Source: Tolypothrix sp. NIES-4075
Lineage (GTDB): Bacteria > Cyanobacteriota > Cyanobacteriia > Cyanobacteriales > Nostocaceae
DNA length: 64,000 bases
Reading direction: 5' to 3'
Assembly: GCF_002218085.1 (NCBI RefSeq)
Contig: NZ_BDUC01000001.1
Span: 931,955 to 995,954 of the forward strand
The translations under genes and the position numbers were made by a program. The notes under the pieces were generated by a model, which did no database searches, was not told the DNA's origin, and saw nothing but the letters and a program-made list of their open reading frames with translations. Positions 7,904-16,559 of the stretch are shown here, piece after piece. Position 1 is the first letter of the stretch. Each line of letters starts with the position of its first letter.

Positions 7904-9712
7904 TTAGATTAACAATTCTCCAGTTTCTTGCAGCGAGTGCAAGCGGCGGTAAATTCCTTCATGACGCAACAATTCATCATGACTACCCACTTCAACAATC
8001 CTACCTTGATCGAGAACTACAATCTTATCTGCTTCGCGGACTGTACTCAAACGGTGAGCAATAATTATTGTGGTGCGAGTTCCTTGAATCGATCGCATGG
8101 CTAATTGAATCAATCTCTCAGACTCGTAATCTAAGCTAGATGTCGCTTCATCAAAAACTAGCACGTCTGGTTCAACTAATAAAGCCCTAGCAATTCCTAA
8201 ACGCTGTCTTTGTCCTCCAGATAACCTCACACCACGTTCACCGACAACTGTGTAATAACCTTCAGTTAAAGTGCGAATTACGTCGTCTAATTTGGCAATT
8301 CTACAGGCTTCTTCAACTTGCTGAAAACTCGCGCTTCGATTGCCATATCTTAAATTATCCAGCAAAGTACCGTTAAAAACGTCTACTTCTTGGTGAACGA
8401 TCGCTAAACGTCGGCGATAATTACCAACATCTAATGTGACAATATCTTGCCCATCAATTAATATCCTCCCATGATTCGGATCAAAATAGCGAAACAGCAA
8501 TTTCACTAAAGTAGATTTCCCGGAACCGGATCGCCCAACGAGTGCAACTGTCTGATATGGTTCAATTAACAAGTTGATGTCTTGCAAAACCGGACGGTTA
8601 GCGTCGTACCCAAAAGTTACGTTAGAAAACTCAACTTTACCTGTAAAACTATAACCCGATCCAGTTTCTACCAAACTAGCTGCATCTACTCCAATCGGCT
8701 GCTTCATTAATTCGTGATACCCCAACATTGAAGCATAACGACGGGCAAAAATCTCCGCTAAGTTGCTGATCGGTTCCAACTCGGCATAAGCCATGCTGGA
8801 AACTGTTAAAGTCGTGAGAAAGTGTCCTAAGGAAATTTCACCTTTTACCGTAGCTGCTAAAGTTAAACCCAGTATTGCAAACACGCAAAACTGAACAAAT
8901 GCTGTTCTGAAAGTACCCAGCTTGATGTAACCAAGATGGATGCGGTAATCTACTACTTTAAACTCGCGGTCAAGTCGTTGTTTTTGGCGTTTAAATTCTA
9001 GTGCTTCTGTGGCAAATGCTTTAACTGTTTTGATGTTAGTGATAATTTCTGAGTTGCGGCTTTGGGTATTTTCCATGTATTTATCTAGCCGTCGTTCTTG
9101 TTCCATCAGCTTGTTTAAATCTTTCAGGGTGAAGCTGAGGATTATCACGAACGAAATCAAAAATAGTAGAGCAATGCGCCACTCAATCAACAAGATAACT
9201 ACAAAAATTCCCAATACTCTAAACAGTTTGGGAATCATTTGTCCGGCGACTTCCGGATAAGTCCAAGTATGATTTTCTAAACCTCTAGATATTTTACCAG
9301 CAATGCGTCCGGGATTATTTACGTCATAAAATTCTAACGGCAAAGTGAGTATTTTCGCTATCGTTTCTTTAAAGTGATCTCGCTTGGTACGCAAAGCAAT
9401 ATCCCAATGAAACCACCAAGTTGACCAGATTTGAATCGGCGCTCTGGCAACGGTAACTAAGAAGATTACAGTCATTAGCACTGCCAAAGATGATAACCGA
9501 TTTTGTGGTAATTTAATCAGGTTAACAATTGCTGCGATCGCATTCTCTATTGCATTATCTAGCGGTTGTCCCGAAAGGACGTTTAAAATTTGCCCTGTGG
9601 CATATGGTACAACCAAATCGATAATTTCAAAGATGCCCGCTGCGGCAATACTAAATATAACCGCTACTCGATAGCGATCGTAATATTTGATAATGTCTCT
9701 AAATTTTGCCAT
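7904..9712 (-). CDS. ABC exporter half-transporter (membrane domain fused to ATPase)
   Basis: A 602-residue type IV ABC exporter. Residues about 15-330 form the six-helix membrane domain (AVIFSIAAAGIFEIIDLVVP, VLGIFVVILLIEWRIALLFL, FCVFAILGLTLAATV). The nucleotide-binding domain follows with Walker A GRSGSGKST, Q-loop VHQE, signature LSGGQ, Walker B VLVFDEATSSLD and the His switch IIAHRLS, all intact. It should work as a homodimer in the inner membrane, moving lipid, drug or peptide substrates. No partner gene is adjacent, so the substrate cannot be inferred. A heterodimer with a distant half is possible. Confidence 0.92.
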   Translation of the reverse strand: MAKFRDIIKYYDRYRVAVIFSIAAAGIFEIIDLVVPYATGQILNVLSGQPLDNAIENAIAAIVNLIKLPQNRLSSLAVLMTVIFLVTVARAPIQIWSTWWFHWDIALRTKRDHFKETIAKILTLPLEFYDVNNPGRIAGKISRGLENHTWTYPEVAGQMIPKLFRVLGIFVVILLIEWRIALLFLISFVIILSFTLKDLNKLMEQERRLDKYMENTQSRNSEIITNIKTVKAFATEALEFKRQKQRLDREFKVVDYRIHLGYIKLGTFRTAFVQFCVFAILGLTLAATVKGEISLGHFLTTLTVSSMAYAELEPISNLAEIFARRYASMLGYHELMKQPIGVDAASLVETGSGYSFTGKVEFSNVTFGYDANRPVLQDINLLIEPYQTVALVGRSGSGKSTLVKLLFRYFDPNHGRILIDGQDIVTLDVGNYRRRLAIVHQEVDVFNGTLLDNLRYGNRSASFQQVEEACRIAKLDDVIRTLTEGYYTVVGERGVRLSGGQRQRLGIARALLVEPDVLVFDEATSSLDYESERLIQLAMRSIQGTRTTIIIAHRLSTVREADKIVVLDQGRIVEVGSHDELLRHEGIYRRLHSLQETGELLI

Positions 9713-9735
9713 AATGCACCCTATTTAATGAGTTA

Positions 9736-10091
9736 TCAGTGATGTTGGATCAGGGGTAATGGGTAATGGTGAGCCAGCGCGGTCTTCTCCCTTTGGGAGA
9801 GGCGCTCCGCCAAGGTCCGGCAGTGCGGTCTTGGTGTCGGACCAAGTAGAGCATCTGGCGTGGTCTCCCCCATGAGCGACTTCAGAACCCCGAAGGGGGT
9901 AATGGATAACGTACTTTTATGATTTTCACGTTCCCAATTACCGCGTTCCCAATGCCCAATTACCAATTACCGCATTCCCAATGACTGCTCACTTTTCACG
10001 TTTAACTCTTCACTATTTGAGGTTGTAGTTGAGCCACAGACTTCTAATACTACAATTGTAACTTAATGTAGTCAAGGAGTTATAGAGTAAA
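9736..10091. repeat. Gene-free interval of dispersed repeats
   Basis: About 350 bp with no convincing gene. 9776-9905 holds GC-rich palindromic repeats (CTTTGGGAGAGGCGCTCCGCC, CCCCGAAGGGGG). 9925-9990 holds the short CCCAATTACC / GCGTTCCCAAT series found at many places in the window. Confidence 0.6.
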
Positions 10092-10946
10092 TCATCCTTT
10101 GGGAGTAGCTGACACTTGGGAGGGAAAAAATTCTAAGCGATAGCGATAAAGGGCGACTGGATGAGAGCCGGCTTTAAAGTAATCTGGATCTTGGGGTGAA
10201 AGGTAGACAGCAGTCACTTGATCTGCTTCTATTACTGGATTAGATGTAGAAAGTTTGCGGTAAGCGGTTGTTGATTCTACGGAGTTGAAATAAGGATTAG
10301 AACCACCTTTAAATAGCTGCTGAAAGACTTCTGTAGTGATGAACTTATTATCCGGTGTAGTTTCTGTAGCGCGTCCGGTGACAATAGAAACTAACTGAAG
10401 ATTCCCTTTTAACAATGTAATTTGACGATTGGGCGATTTTGGATCTACTTTGACTGATAGCACGCGATCGCCTAAATAAGTCCGTGCTAAATTCAAGCTA
10501 TTAAATGCCCTATCCGCAACTACAACGGGCAATTTTTTATCTATCCGAGGTATGAGTTTTAAACCAGAAACAGGCAATTGCTCTTTTACAAATCGTACTG
10601 GAAAACTCACAGTTTGATTTAGCTGTCGGCGATTACCCTCAAAACCAGGTGTAACTATATCTGGCGCTAAAGGCGCAGCCAAATCTATTAAAGTACTTTT
10701 AAGCTGCCAATTACCCGCCATCCAGTCAGGATAAATCAAATCACCTTCAGGCGATCGCACCGTAGTTATTTTTTCCCATTGAGGAAAATTCGCCAACCTT
10801 TGACCCTTCGGGTCAGCAAATTTCCCATCCTTCGCACGCGCCAAGACGGGAACTTGCTGACTTAATTCTCCCGCTGCTGCTTCTAGACCAGACAGCATAA
10901 ATAAAAAAATCAAGCAAACACTTAAAATCGCTTTCATAGCAAACAT
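10092..10946 (-). CDS. Secreted protein, DUF6816-like (tentative)
   Basis: A 284-residue protein. An N-terminal signal peptide (residues about 4-25, AILSVCLIFLFMLSGLEAAA) predicts export to the periplasm or thylakoid lumen. A conserved segment YPDWMAGNWQLKSTLIDLAA is followed by a lipocalin-like series of strands (VSFPVRFV, VVVADRAFNSLNLARTYLGD, LYRYRLEFF). This pattern recalls a family shared by cyanobacteria and plastids (DUF6816), but I assign it with caution. It stands alone, followed downstream only by repeats and with a 550-bp AT-rich region upstream. Confidence 0.65.
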   Translation of the reverse strand: MFAMKAILSVCLIFLFMLSGLEAAAGELSQQVPVLARAKDGKFADPKGQRLANFPQWEKITTVRSPEGDLIYPDWMAGNWQLKSTLIDLAAPLAPDIVTPGFEGNRRQLNQTVSFPVRFVKEQLPVSGLKLIPRIDKKLPVVVADRAFNSLNLARTYLGDRVLSVKVDPKSPNRQITLLKGNLQLVSIVTGRATETTPDNKFITTEVFQQLFKGGSNPYFNSVESTTAYRKLSTSNPVIEADQVTAVYLSPQDPDYFKAGSHPVALYRYRLEFFPSQVSATPKG

Positions 10947-11332
10947 TAGAGATATATATTACAAAGTATTAATTTTTATTTGATTAAAAACTCATTTAAT
11001 TATAAATATTATTAAATTTTCTTTATTAAAATTAACATATACAGCAATAAACTAAACAAAAACATAACTATCTAATCTAATTTATTGGGGTTACAGAGAA
11101 GCAAGCATAGCTAGAATAATTTTAATTTATCCTTACTCGCTGGTCTTTTAGAAGTTTTAGGTAAGTAAATCTTCATAATTCTCCTTAATTAAGGTATTAT
11201 TGAATTAAATAGTGTCATTTCATGTGTATAATACCTAAAAAATCAAGTATTTATACTTAATTACCTGATTTTAATTATTTAGTGATTGTAGAATTACTTA
11301 TTTTTAAAGCTTGACCGTATACTATGCTTCTA
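10947..11332. other. AT-rich gene-free interval
   Basis: About 390 bp between divergent genes with no credible coding sequence on either strand. It should carry the promoters of the secreted protein and, further right, of the DUF4388 operon. Confidence 0.5.
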
Positions 11333-11465
11333 TGGGGTGCTATAAATAAAGGGCAAGTAGGTTTGAACTAAAGTCAGGTATAAAACTTGCTCTTGAGCCG
11401 GCTGGTGCTTCAGGAGGAAACCTCCTTTGAACGCACTCTCCGTGAAAATATTTTTGGGGTGCTAT
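11333..11465 (+). promoter_or_regulatory. Structured leader upstream of the DUF4388/GTPase operon
   Basis: This stretch is framed by two copies of TGGGGTGCTAT (11333-11343 and 11455-11465). Inside, GCAAGT (11353) can pair with ACTTGC (11385). A strong hairpin at 11405-11436 pairs GTGCTTCAGGAGG with CCTCC...GAA.GCAC around an AAA loop, and AGCCGGCT lies between them. The ORF start at 11500 is 35 bp later. It looks like a folded 5' UTR or small RNA. No known riboswitch class was recognised. Confidence 0.4.
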
Positions 11466-11499
11466 TTCAAATAAATTTCTATTTATAGTTCTTGAACTA

Positions 11500-12372
11500 A
11501 TGAGCCTATCTAGTTCTTTTACGGATTTTTCCTTAGCGGAATTATTCCAACTGATTGACCAAGGGCGAAAATCAGGTTGTTTAAGTGTCTGTACTTTACC
11601 AAACCTTCATGCTGCTGGATCTAAATCCCTACATTACTATATCTGGTTTCGCCAGGGGCGTATTGTCGCTGCGGCTAATCGCTTAAATGGTCAGGAATTG
11701 ATATCTAAAATAATCAAAAGAAAGTGGTGTAACCTGCTGAAAGAAAATATTTCTAGAAGTGCTACAGGAACACCTTTGGGTTTAGAGTTGAAAACCGAAG
11801 GATTGCTGAGTGCTGAACAGCTCAATCTACTATTTGCGAGTCAACTGCAACAAGTTCGGGAACTGTTTGAAATTCAAACTGGTGTATTTAAACTTGATAG
11901 CAAGGCTACTTTGCCTTGGACAGAGATGACAGGATTAAGCCTAAGAGCAACTGAAGTAGCGCTGATGGCTTTGAGAGCATTGAAAAATTGGGAAGTATTA
12001 GCTGATGTACTTCCAGATGTCAGTTCTGGCATTAAAAGTATTACACAAAACAAACCACAATTTCGCTTGAATCCTTTCGAGTGGCAAGTGTGGGAGTTTG
12101 CGAATGGAACTGTTGATTTAAGTGCGATCGCCTTTCAACTCAATCAACCTACATTAATAGTTCAAAAAGCTGCTTTTCGGCTAATGCTTGCAGGTTTGGT
12201 AGAAGAAGTTTCTTTACACCAATGTACACCCGAACTAAATAATTATCCGATGGATGAAATTCAAGGAAATGCCTTTAATTGCGGACAAAAAAAAGCCCAA
12301 GAACCAAACATGCTGAAGGTAAGTACAGCATTTTTACAAAATTTAGTCGGTTTTTTAAGGAGTAAAGCTTAA
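11500..12372 (+). CDS. DUF4388 (PatA N-terminal-like) domain protein
   Basis: A 290-residue protein. It starts with the DUF4388 signature (FTDFSLAELFQLIDQGRKSGCL), then a segment typical of these domains that reads out protein state (HYYIWFRQGRIVAAANR), then ELFEIQTGVFKLDSK. The rest (residues 170-250) looks like a winged-helix-type segment (EWQVWEFANGTVDLSAIAFQL, KAAFRLMLAGLVEEV). DUF4388 is found in PatA-type response regulators and with small GTPases. Its TAA overlaps the ATG of the GTPase gene by one base, so the two are translationally coupled. It probably acts as an adaptor or regulator of the GTPase. Confidence 0.8.
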   Translation: MSLSSSFTDFSLAELFQLIDQGRKSGCLSVCTLPNLHAAGSKSLHYYIWFRQGRIVAAANRLNGQELISKIIKRKWCNLLKENISRSATGTPLGLELKTEGLLSAEQLNLLFASQLQQVRELFEIQTGVFKLDSKATLPWTEMTGLSLRATEVALMALRALKNWEVLADVLPDVSSGIKSITQNKPQFRLNPFEWQVWEFANGTVDLSAIAFQLNQPTLIVQKAAFRLMLAGLVEEVSLHQCTPELNNYPMDEIQGNAFNCGQKKAQEPNMLKVSTAFLQNLVGFLRSKA

Positions 12373-12917
12373 TGGAAATCCTACGCATAGTAATTACGGG
12401 TGGCGTAGGTGCAGGAAAAAGTAGCTTGATTCGCACAATTAGTGAAATTGATGTTGTTGACACGGACAAGGAAGCTACAGATGAACTAGCAGAAATCAAG
12501 GATAAAACTACCGTAGCAATGGACTTTGGGCGGATCACCATAGCAGCCAATCAATCACTGCATCTTTATGGGACACCAGGACAAACGCGATTTGACTTTA
12601 TGTGGGACATCTTGATTCGTAAAGCTCAAGCTTACATCCTGTTAGTAGCTGCACACCGCCCCGATCATTTCCGTTATGCTCGGAAAATTGTCAAGTTTAT
12701 GAATGAAAGGGTGCAAATTCCTTATTTAATTGGGGTAACTCATACTGATTGCGCGGATGCTTGGGAACTCGAAGATGTGGCGTTAGCTTTGGGATTTGTG
12801 GATGAAACTACTCGACCGCCTTTGATAGCTGTAAATGCTACCGAAACAGCTTCAGTAAAAGAAGCATTAATGGCGATCGTTTTAGAATTAGCCAAATCTT
12901 GCCAACATCAACTTTAA
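12372..12917 (+). CDS. Small Ras-like GTPase (MglA/SRPRB type)
   Basis: A 181-residue single-domain GTPase. G1 is GGVGAGKSS (residues 10-18), the switch I Thr lies in DKTTVAMDFG, and G3 is YGTPGQTRF with Gly/Thr where DxxG is usual, as in bacterial MglA-like proteins. G4 is THTD instead of NKxD/TKxD, and G5-like NAT is near residue 155. It should cycle between GTP and GDP forms in the cytoplasm. A Roadblock protein, the usual GAP or regulator of this class, is encoded downstream and a DUF4388 partner upstream. The odd G4 may affect nucleotide specificity. Confidence 0.88.
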   Translation: MEILRIVITGGVGAGKSSLIRTISEIDVVDTDKEATDELAEIKDKTTVAMDFGRITIAANQSLHLYGTPGQTRFDFMWDILIRKAQAYILLVAAHRPDHFRYARKIVKFMNERVQIPYLIGVTHTDCADAWELEDVALALGFVDETTRPPLIAVNATETASVKEALMAIVLELAKSCQHQL

Positions 12918-13005
12918 CAAACAAGGCGAATGCAAAAAAAAGAATGCCAAAAGTAAAAAAGGATTCTTGCTTTTGTTAGTGTTTTCCTTTTAACTTTAAT
13001 TTGTC

Positions 13006-13632
13006 TTGGTAGTAAATTATCAAAAAGCATGTGATGGAAATAACTTTATTGGAATAAGCAGTTTACCGCCTATGCCTTTAGGCAAAATCCTGAAGCTACT
13101 CGCAGGGGCATTTCAGAAAACGCCTACTGAGTCCGTAAATGCATCAAAATTGCCAACAACGGAGAATACGACCTTACCGACAACTACCGAAAATCTCGAA
13201 ACGTTACCAATAAGTACGGAAAACACGGAAATAGATTTACCAATAATTTTGGAGGAAAAAGTCATGATTAACACTTCGATGCTACAAGACGAACTGCAAA
13301 ACTTTGTCAGCGGCACCTCTGATGTTCAAGGCGCAGCTTTAGTCAGTCCTGATGGCTTGGCTTTAGCTTCGGTACTACCTGGAGGTATGGACGACGAACG
13401 TACCGCTGCAATGTCTGCATCTATGCTTTCCTTGGGAGAACGCATCGGACGCGAACTCGCTCGCGGTAATGTTGAGCGAATTGTCGTCGAAGGTGAGAAA
13501 GGCTATGGAGTTTTGGTTGGCTGTAGTAATGACGCTGTTTTATTAGTTTTGGCTAATGCATCGGTAAAACAAGGCTTATTGTTTCTAGAAGTTAAACGAG
13601 CCGTTGCGAGAATTGCACCTTTACTTGGTTAG
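13006..13632 (+). CDS. Roadblock/LC7 domain protein (MglB-like)
   Basis: A 208-residue reading frame. The C-terminal 122 residues are a full Roadblock/LC7 domain (QGAALVSPDGLALASVLPGG, then GERIGRELARGNVERIVVEGEKG, then VLLVLANASVKQGLLFLEV). The first 86 residues are low-complexity Thr/Pro/Glu sequence. A strong ribosome site (GGAGG at 13251) precedes an in-frame ATG at 13264 that gives exactly the Roadblock domain, so this internal start may be the main one. Roadblock proteins of this kind dimerise and act on Ras-like GTPases; the GTPase gene ends 89 bp upstream. Confidence 0.8.
   Translation: MVVNYQKACDGNNFIGISSLPPMPLGKILKLLAGAFQKTPTESVNASKLPTTENTTLPTTTENLETLPISTENTEIDLPIILEEKVMINTSMLQDELQNFVSGTSDVQGAALVSPDGLALASVLPGGMDDERTAAMSASMLSLGERIGRELARGNVERIVVEGEKGYGVLVGCSNDAVLLVLANASVKQGLLFLEVKRAVARIAPLLG
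13251..13266 (+). promoter_or_regulatory. Strong ribosome binding site before an internal start
   Basis: GGAGG at 13251-13255 stands eight bases before ATG 13264, inside the Roadblock frame. It decides that a 122-residue product consisting only of the Roadblock domain is likely made. Confidence 0.7.
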
Positions 13633-13847
13633 CTAATAACACGAAGCAACCCGTATTCAGATTTGTGGATTGCGGATTTTCTCTCTTAAGTTGCCATTAT
13701 TAATTTACAACTAATTTGTAACTTTAATTTTGGCAAAATAAAAGAAAAAAATTCGGAAAGTTTTCTCAGTTCCAAGCTGATGATTTATCAAGTCTGGTAC
13801 TGTAATCAAAAAAGTTGGTTTTTATTAATTTTAGGAAAAACGCAATT

Positions 13848-14312
13848 ATGTCACGTCCAATACTGGGAGATTTCAGTAGTATAGTTTGTTTCAAGTCGGC
13901 AATTGTCGGCATGGAAGATGCTTTGGGTGAAAAAGCAACAGCGATCGCTTTAATTTCAGCCGGTCGCAGACGTGGTAAACTTTTGGCACAAGAATTAGGT
14001 TTAGCAGGTGCAAACTTGTCTTTAGATGATATTGCCTCCAAACTTGGGTTTGCTTTTGGTAAAGATGGTACTCGTTTATGTATCATTAATCGTATCGAAG
14101 CCGAAGGAGATGTTATCAAAGTTTACACTTCCGAAACTTTATGTTCTACGGGGGAACCTCAAGGTTCAGACCGTAAATGTACTTACACTTTAGGTGCTGT
14201 TTGGGGGGCACTACAGCAAACCTTCGGCAAGCGCTTCCAAGGAAAACACACAGAATCTGTACTTCGCGGTGGTAAGTACGATGTATTTGAGTTTACTGAA
14301 ATGAATTCATAA
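13848..14312 (+). CDS. V4R-like (hydrocarbon-binding type) small protein
   Basis: A 154-residue protein from ATG 13848, preceded by TTAGGA; an upstream TTG at 13815 in frame is less likely. The core LISAGRRRGKLLAQELGL, then VIKVYTSETLCSTGEPQG, then KCTYTLGAVWGALQQTFGKR, resembles V4R-type small-molecule-binding domains. These carry G..LG.. and ES.C.....C motifs and a late G.l..l.G segment. Two Cys (in TLCSTG and RKCTY) are in the usual places for metal binding. It ends the DUF4388-GTPase-Roadblock cluster about 215 bp later and could give it a ligand input. Confidence 0.65.
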   Translation: MSRPILGDFSSIVCFKSAIVGMEDALGEKATAIALISAGRRRGKLLAQELGLAGANLSLDDIASKLGFAFGKDGTRLCIINRIEAEGDVIKVYTSETLCSTGEPQGSDRKCTYTLGAVWGALQQTFGKRFQGKHTESVLRGGKYDVFEFTEMNS

Positions 14313-14520
14313 TTGAGAATTGGGCATTGGGCATGGGGCATCGGGCATGGGGCATGGGGCATGGGGCATCGGGCATCGGGCATGGGTAATGGTAAAAAAC
14401 GCATTCCTAATTCCCAATTCCCATTAAACAATTGCCCATTGCCCAATGCCCATTGCGATAGGGTTCATTGCCCATTCCCAATTATCCATTCCCAATTACC
14501 CATTACCCATTCCCTATCTC
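14313..14520. repeat. Short tandem repeats of GGGCATGGGGCAT type
   Basis: Seven-base units (GGGCATG, GGGCATC) are repeated head to tail, followed by the complementary CCCATTGCCCAATG series, so the whole can fold into a long hairpin. It runs into the 3' end of the gene on the minus strand. This matches the short tandemly repeated repetitive sequences known from heterocystous cyanobacteria. Confidence 0.85.
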
Positions 14521-14913
14521 TGTCAAAGGTGTAGGTTGCCAAACTTCTCCATACTGTTCTCGTAAAGCGTGCCAAGCTTCGACTTGACCGGGTTCATATT
14601 CTCCCGGTTTACCCCATTGTAAAAATAAACTTAAAGCGGCTTCTTGTTTCTCATCCAGAAAGCGGATGGCATAGGTGGTAAAATTGCCCCGTTTCGCTTC
14701 ACCCGTTTCAAATTTCACCTGAGTAATTTTATCCATATTCAAGTGAAATTCAAAACCTTCAGTGTGCATGTTAGCGTACTTCCCTTTGGGTAACTCTGCA
14801 TAAAACAGCTTTTCTATTTTGCCACGCGCTTCTAATACAGCAGCGCTGCTAGTAACAATTAAACGTAGAGTTCCTAGAGTTTCGCAAGCTTCTAAAAATT
14901 CTTTTAAAGTCAT
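14503..14913 (-). CDS. HutX/ChuX-family heme-binding protein
   Basis: A 136-residue protein similar to ChuX/HutX-type cytosolic heme carriers. It has an N-terminal ACETLGTLRLIVTSSAAVLE strand pair, LFYAELPKGKYANMHTEGFE with the likely His ligand region, TYAIRFLDEKQEAALSLFLQW, and the C-terminal VEAWHALREQYG, which matches the family's F..LR..L end. It probably binds heme in the cytoplasm. The C-terminal few residues (TEIGNG) come from the adjoining short repeat, so the native end has shifted. No heme oxygenase or transporter is adjacent. Confidence 0.7.
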   Translation of the reverse strand: MTLKEFLEACETLGTLRLIVTSSAAVLEARGKIEKLFYAELPKGKYANMHTEGFEFHLNMDKITQVKFETGEAKRGNFTTYAIRFLDEKQEAALSLFLQWGKPGEYEPGQVEAWHALREQYGEVWQPTPLTEIGNG

Positions 14914-14914
14914 A

Positions 14915-15030
14915 GTTGGTTGTTGGTTGTTGGTGGTTAGTTGTTAGTTCTTAGTTGCTGGGTATTAGTTGTTGGGTGTTAGTTAAATTTACTACTATCC
15001 ACTATCCACTATCAACTAACCACTATCCAC
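14915..15030. repeat. TTGTTAGT / CCACTATCCACTATC repeats
   Basis: The spacer between phoH and the heme protein gene is made of short units (GTTAGTTGTTAG, then ACTATCCACTATCAAC) that are imperfect complements of each other. The same type occurs at 21240-21350. Confidence 0.75.
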
Positions 15031-15034
15031 GCTT

Positions 15035-15988
15035 TTATTTTTCATGTTGTTCGTAAGCAGCGACAATTCGCTGAACTAAAGCATGGCGCACGACATCTTT
15101 CTGAGAAAATTGGCAAAAGGAAATGCCTTGAACATTCTTTAAAATATGTAACGCCACCGATAATCCAGATTCTTGGTGAGGTAACAAATCGGTTTGTGTT
15201 ATGTCACCTGTAATCACCATCCGAGAATGAAAGCCCAAACGAGTCAAAACCATTTTCATTTGAGCGGGTGTGGTATTTTGAGCTTCGTCTACAATCACAA
15301 AAGCGTTGTTGAGAGTGCGTCCCCGCATATAGGCGAGGGGTGCAACTTCTATTACACCGCGTTCCATCAAATTAGGTACTTTTTCGGGGTCGATAAATTC
15401 ATTGATGGCGTCGTAGAGTGGACGGAGATATGGATTTACTTTCTGTTGTAAGTCTCCAGGCAAAAAGCCGAGTTTTTCACCGGCTTCGACGGCAGGACGA
15501 GTTAAAATAAGCTTTTCAAATTCGTTGGCAAGAAGTGCTTGCACAGCAACGACAACAGCGAGGAAAGTCTTGCCAGTACCAGCAGGACCGACGCAGAATG
15601 TCAAGTCTCGCTGACGTAGAGCGTTAATGTACTGTCGCTGTCGAAAGGTTTTGGCACGGATTTCTTCTCCTCTGCGAGTTCTGGCAAGAACATCTCGCTG
15701 CAACTCGTGTAACTCTTCAGTGCGATCGCTATCCAAAGCCTGACGAGCTGTTAAAATATCGGCGCTAGTGATGGTATTACCACTAGTCCACAAATCTTCA
15801 AGCGATCGCACTAATCGACTAGCTAAATCAATTTGTTTTTCTGTACCAGCAATGTGTAATTCCTGTCCCCGTAGCACCAGGTTAGCTCCTGTTTGCCGGG
15901 ATATGGTTTTGAGATTTTCTTCATGTTGTCCCGCTAGCGCGATCGCGCTTTCGATATTCGGCAGTTGAATTGGCAAGGCAGCTGCCAT
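15035..15988 (-). CDS. phoH: PhoH-family ATPase
   Basis: A 317-residue protein from ATG 15988 (MAAALPIQLPNIESAI). The frame is open further upstream but that part is not conserved-looking. An N-terminal KH-like part (NLVLRGQELHIAGTEKQIDL) is followed by the P-loop ATPase: Walker A GPAGTGKTFLA, EAGEKLGFLPGDLQQKVNPY, Walker B FVIVDEAQNT and the sensor VITGDITQTDLP-type motif. The family is linked to RNA metabolism and ribosome maturation. In this genome it follows rpsP and the KH protein on the same strand, as in many cyanobacteria, but with a 570-bp structured spacer. Confidence 0.92.
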   Translation of the reverse strand: MAAALPIQLPNIESAIALAGQHEENLKTISRQTGANLVLRGQELHIAGTEKQIDLASRLVRSLEDLWTSGNTITSADILTARQALDSDRTEELHELQRDVLARTRRGEEIRAKTFRQRQYINALRQRDLTFCVGPAGTGKTFLAVVVAVQALLANEFEKLILTRPAVEAGEKLGFLPGDLQQKVNPYLRPLYDAINEFIDPEKVPNLMERGVIEVAPLAYMRGRTLNNAFVIVDEAQNTTPAQMKMVLTRLGFHSRMVITGDITQTDLLPHQESGLSVALHILKNVQGISFCQFSQKDVVRHALVQRIVAAYEQHEK

Positions 15989-16280
15989 AGTATTTCTTAT
16001 GTGTGAGGAATTGTTCTTTATAAAGGTTAAGATTTTCTCGCGCGTTAGCGTAGCCTGCACCCAGCGCGATCGCACTTGGCGCGATAAGAGAGGAAAAACT
16101 GATACGGTAAACTCAAGTACAACTAAATATTTTAATAGCCACACCTGTTTAGGAAAACAAGAGACGCGATAAAGAACGCATCTCTTACTTAACGCTGGCT
16201 TGTTGTTGATGGGTGTTTCCCATCTGTTCAATCAAAAAAGGATTTTGTGTATGCAGATAGCTTACCAAAAACGGCTTAAT

Positions 16281-16312
16281 TTAGGGTCGCGTGGCTTGCC
16301 ACACGACCTTAA
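16281..16312. terminator. Strong inverted repeat between khpA and phoH
   Basis: TTAGGGTCGCGTGGC (16281-16295) and GCCACACGACCTTAA (16298-16312) form a 15-bp near-perfect stem with a tiny loop. On the minus strand no clear U run follows, so termination or RNA processing are both possible. Confidence 0.45.
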
Positions 16313-16324
16313 ATATAATTTTGG

Positions 16325-16545
16325 GGATAAATGTCAAAAGTCGATGCAGGCATTTCCGGTTTGACTTTGCCACGAGAGATTCTGAGTTGGGAAAACTCAA
16401 AACAATTGTTACGGCTTATCCCCATCCCGTACCGTAAGTGCCAAATCTCAAAATTCTTCAATAAACCCGCATAAAGGCGTTTACCGTAGGATAGCAGGCT
16501 TATTGAAGACGATGGGTGTGGACTTCACTGCGTAACCGCAGAGTA
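16325..16545 (-). ncRNA. Candidate structured RNA between khpA and phoH
   Basis: This stretch has no open frame but many nested pairings. TTACGG (16409) pairs with CCGTAA (16432), and CCCATC (16421) with GATGGG (16511). TCTTCAATAA (16455) pairs perfectly with TTATTGAAGA (16500), CTGCG with CGCAG near 16528-16542, and GAGTT with AACTC near 16384. The long nested stem with an internal bubble resembles rod-shaped RNAs such as 6S. The strand is not certain; minus is chosen from the operon. It matches no RNA I can name. Confidence 0.4.
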
Positions 16546-16559
16546 AACTAATCTACTTC

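Noticed and set aside
15989..16231. N-terminal extension of the PhoH frame
   Set aside because: 81 residues rich in hydrophobic and Cys sequence, unlike PhoH; the ATG at 15988 fits the family.
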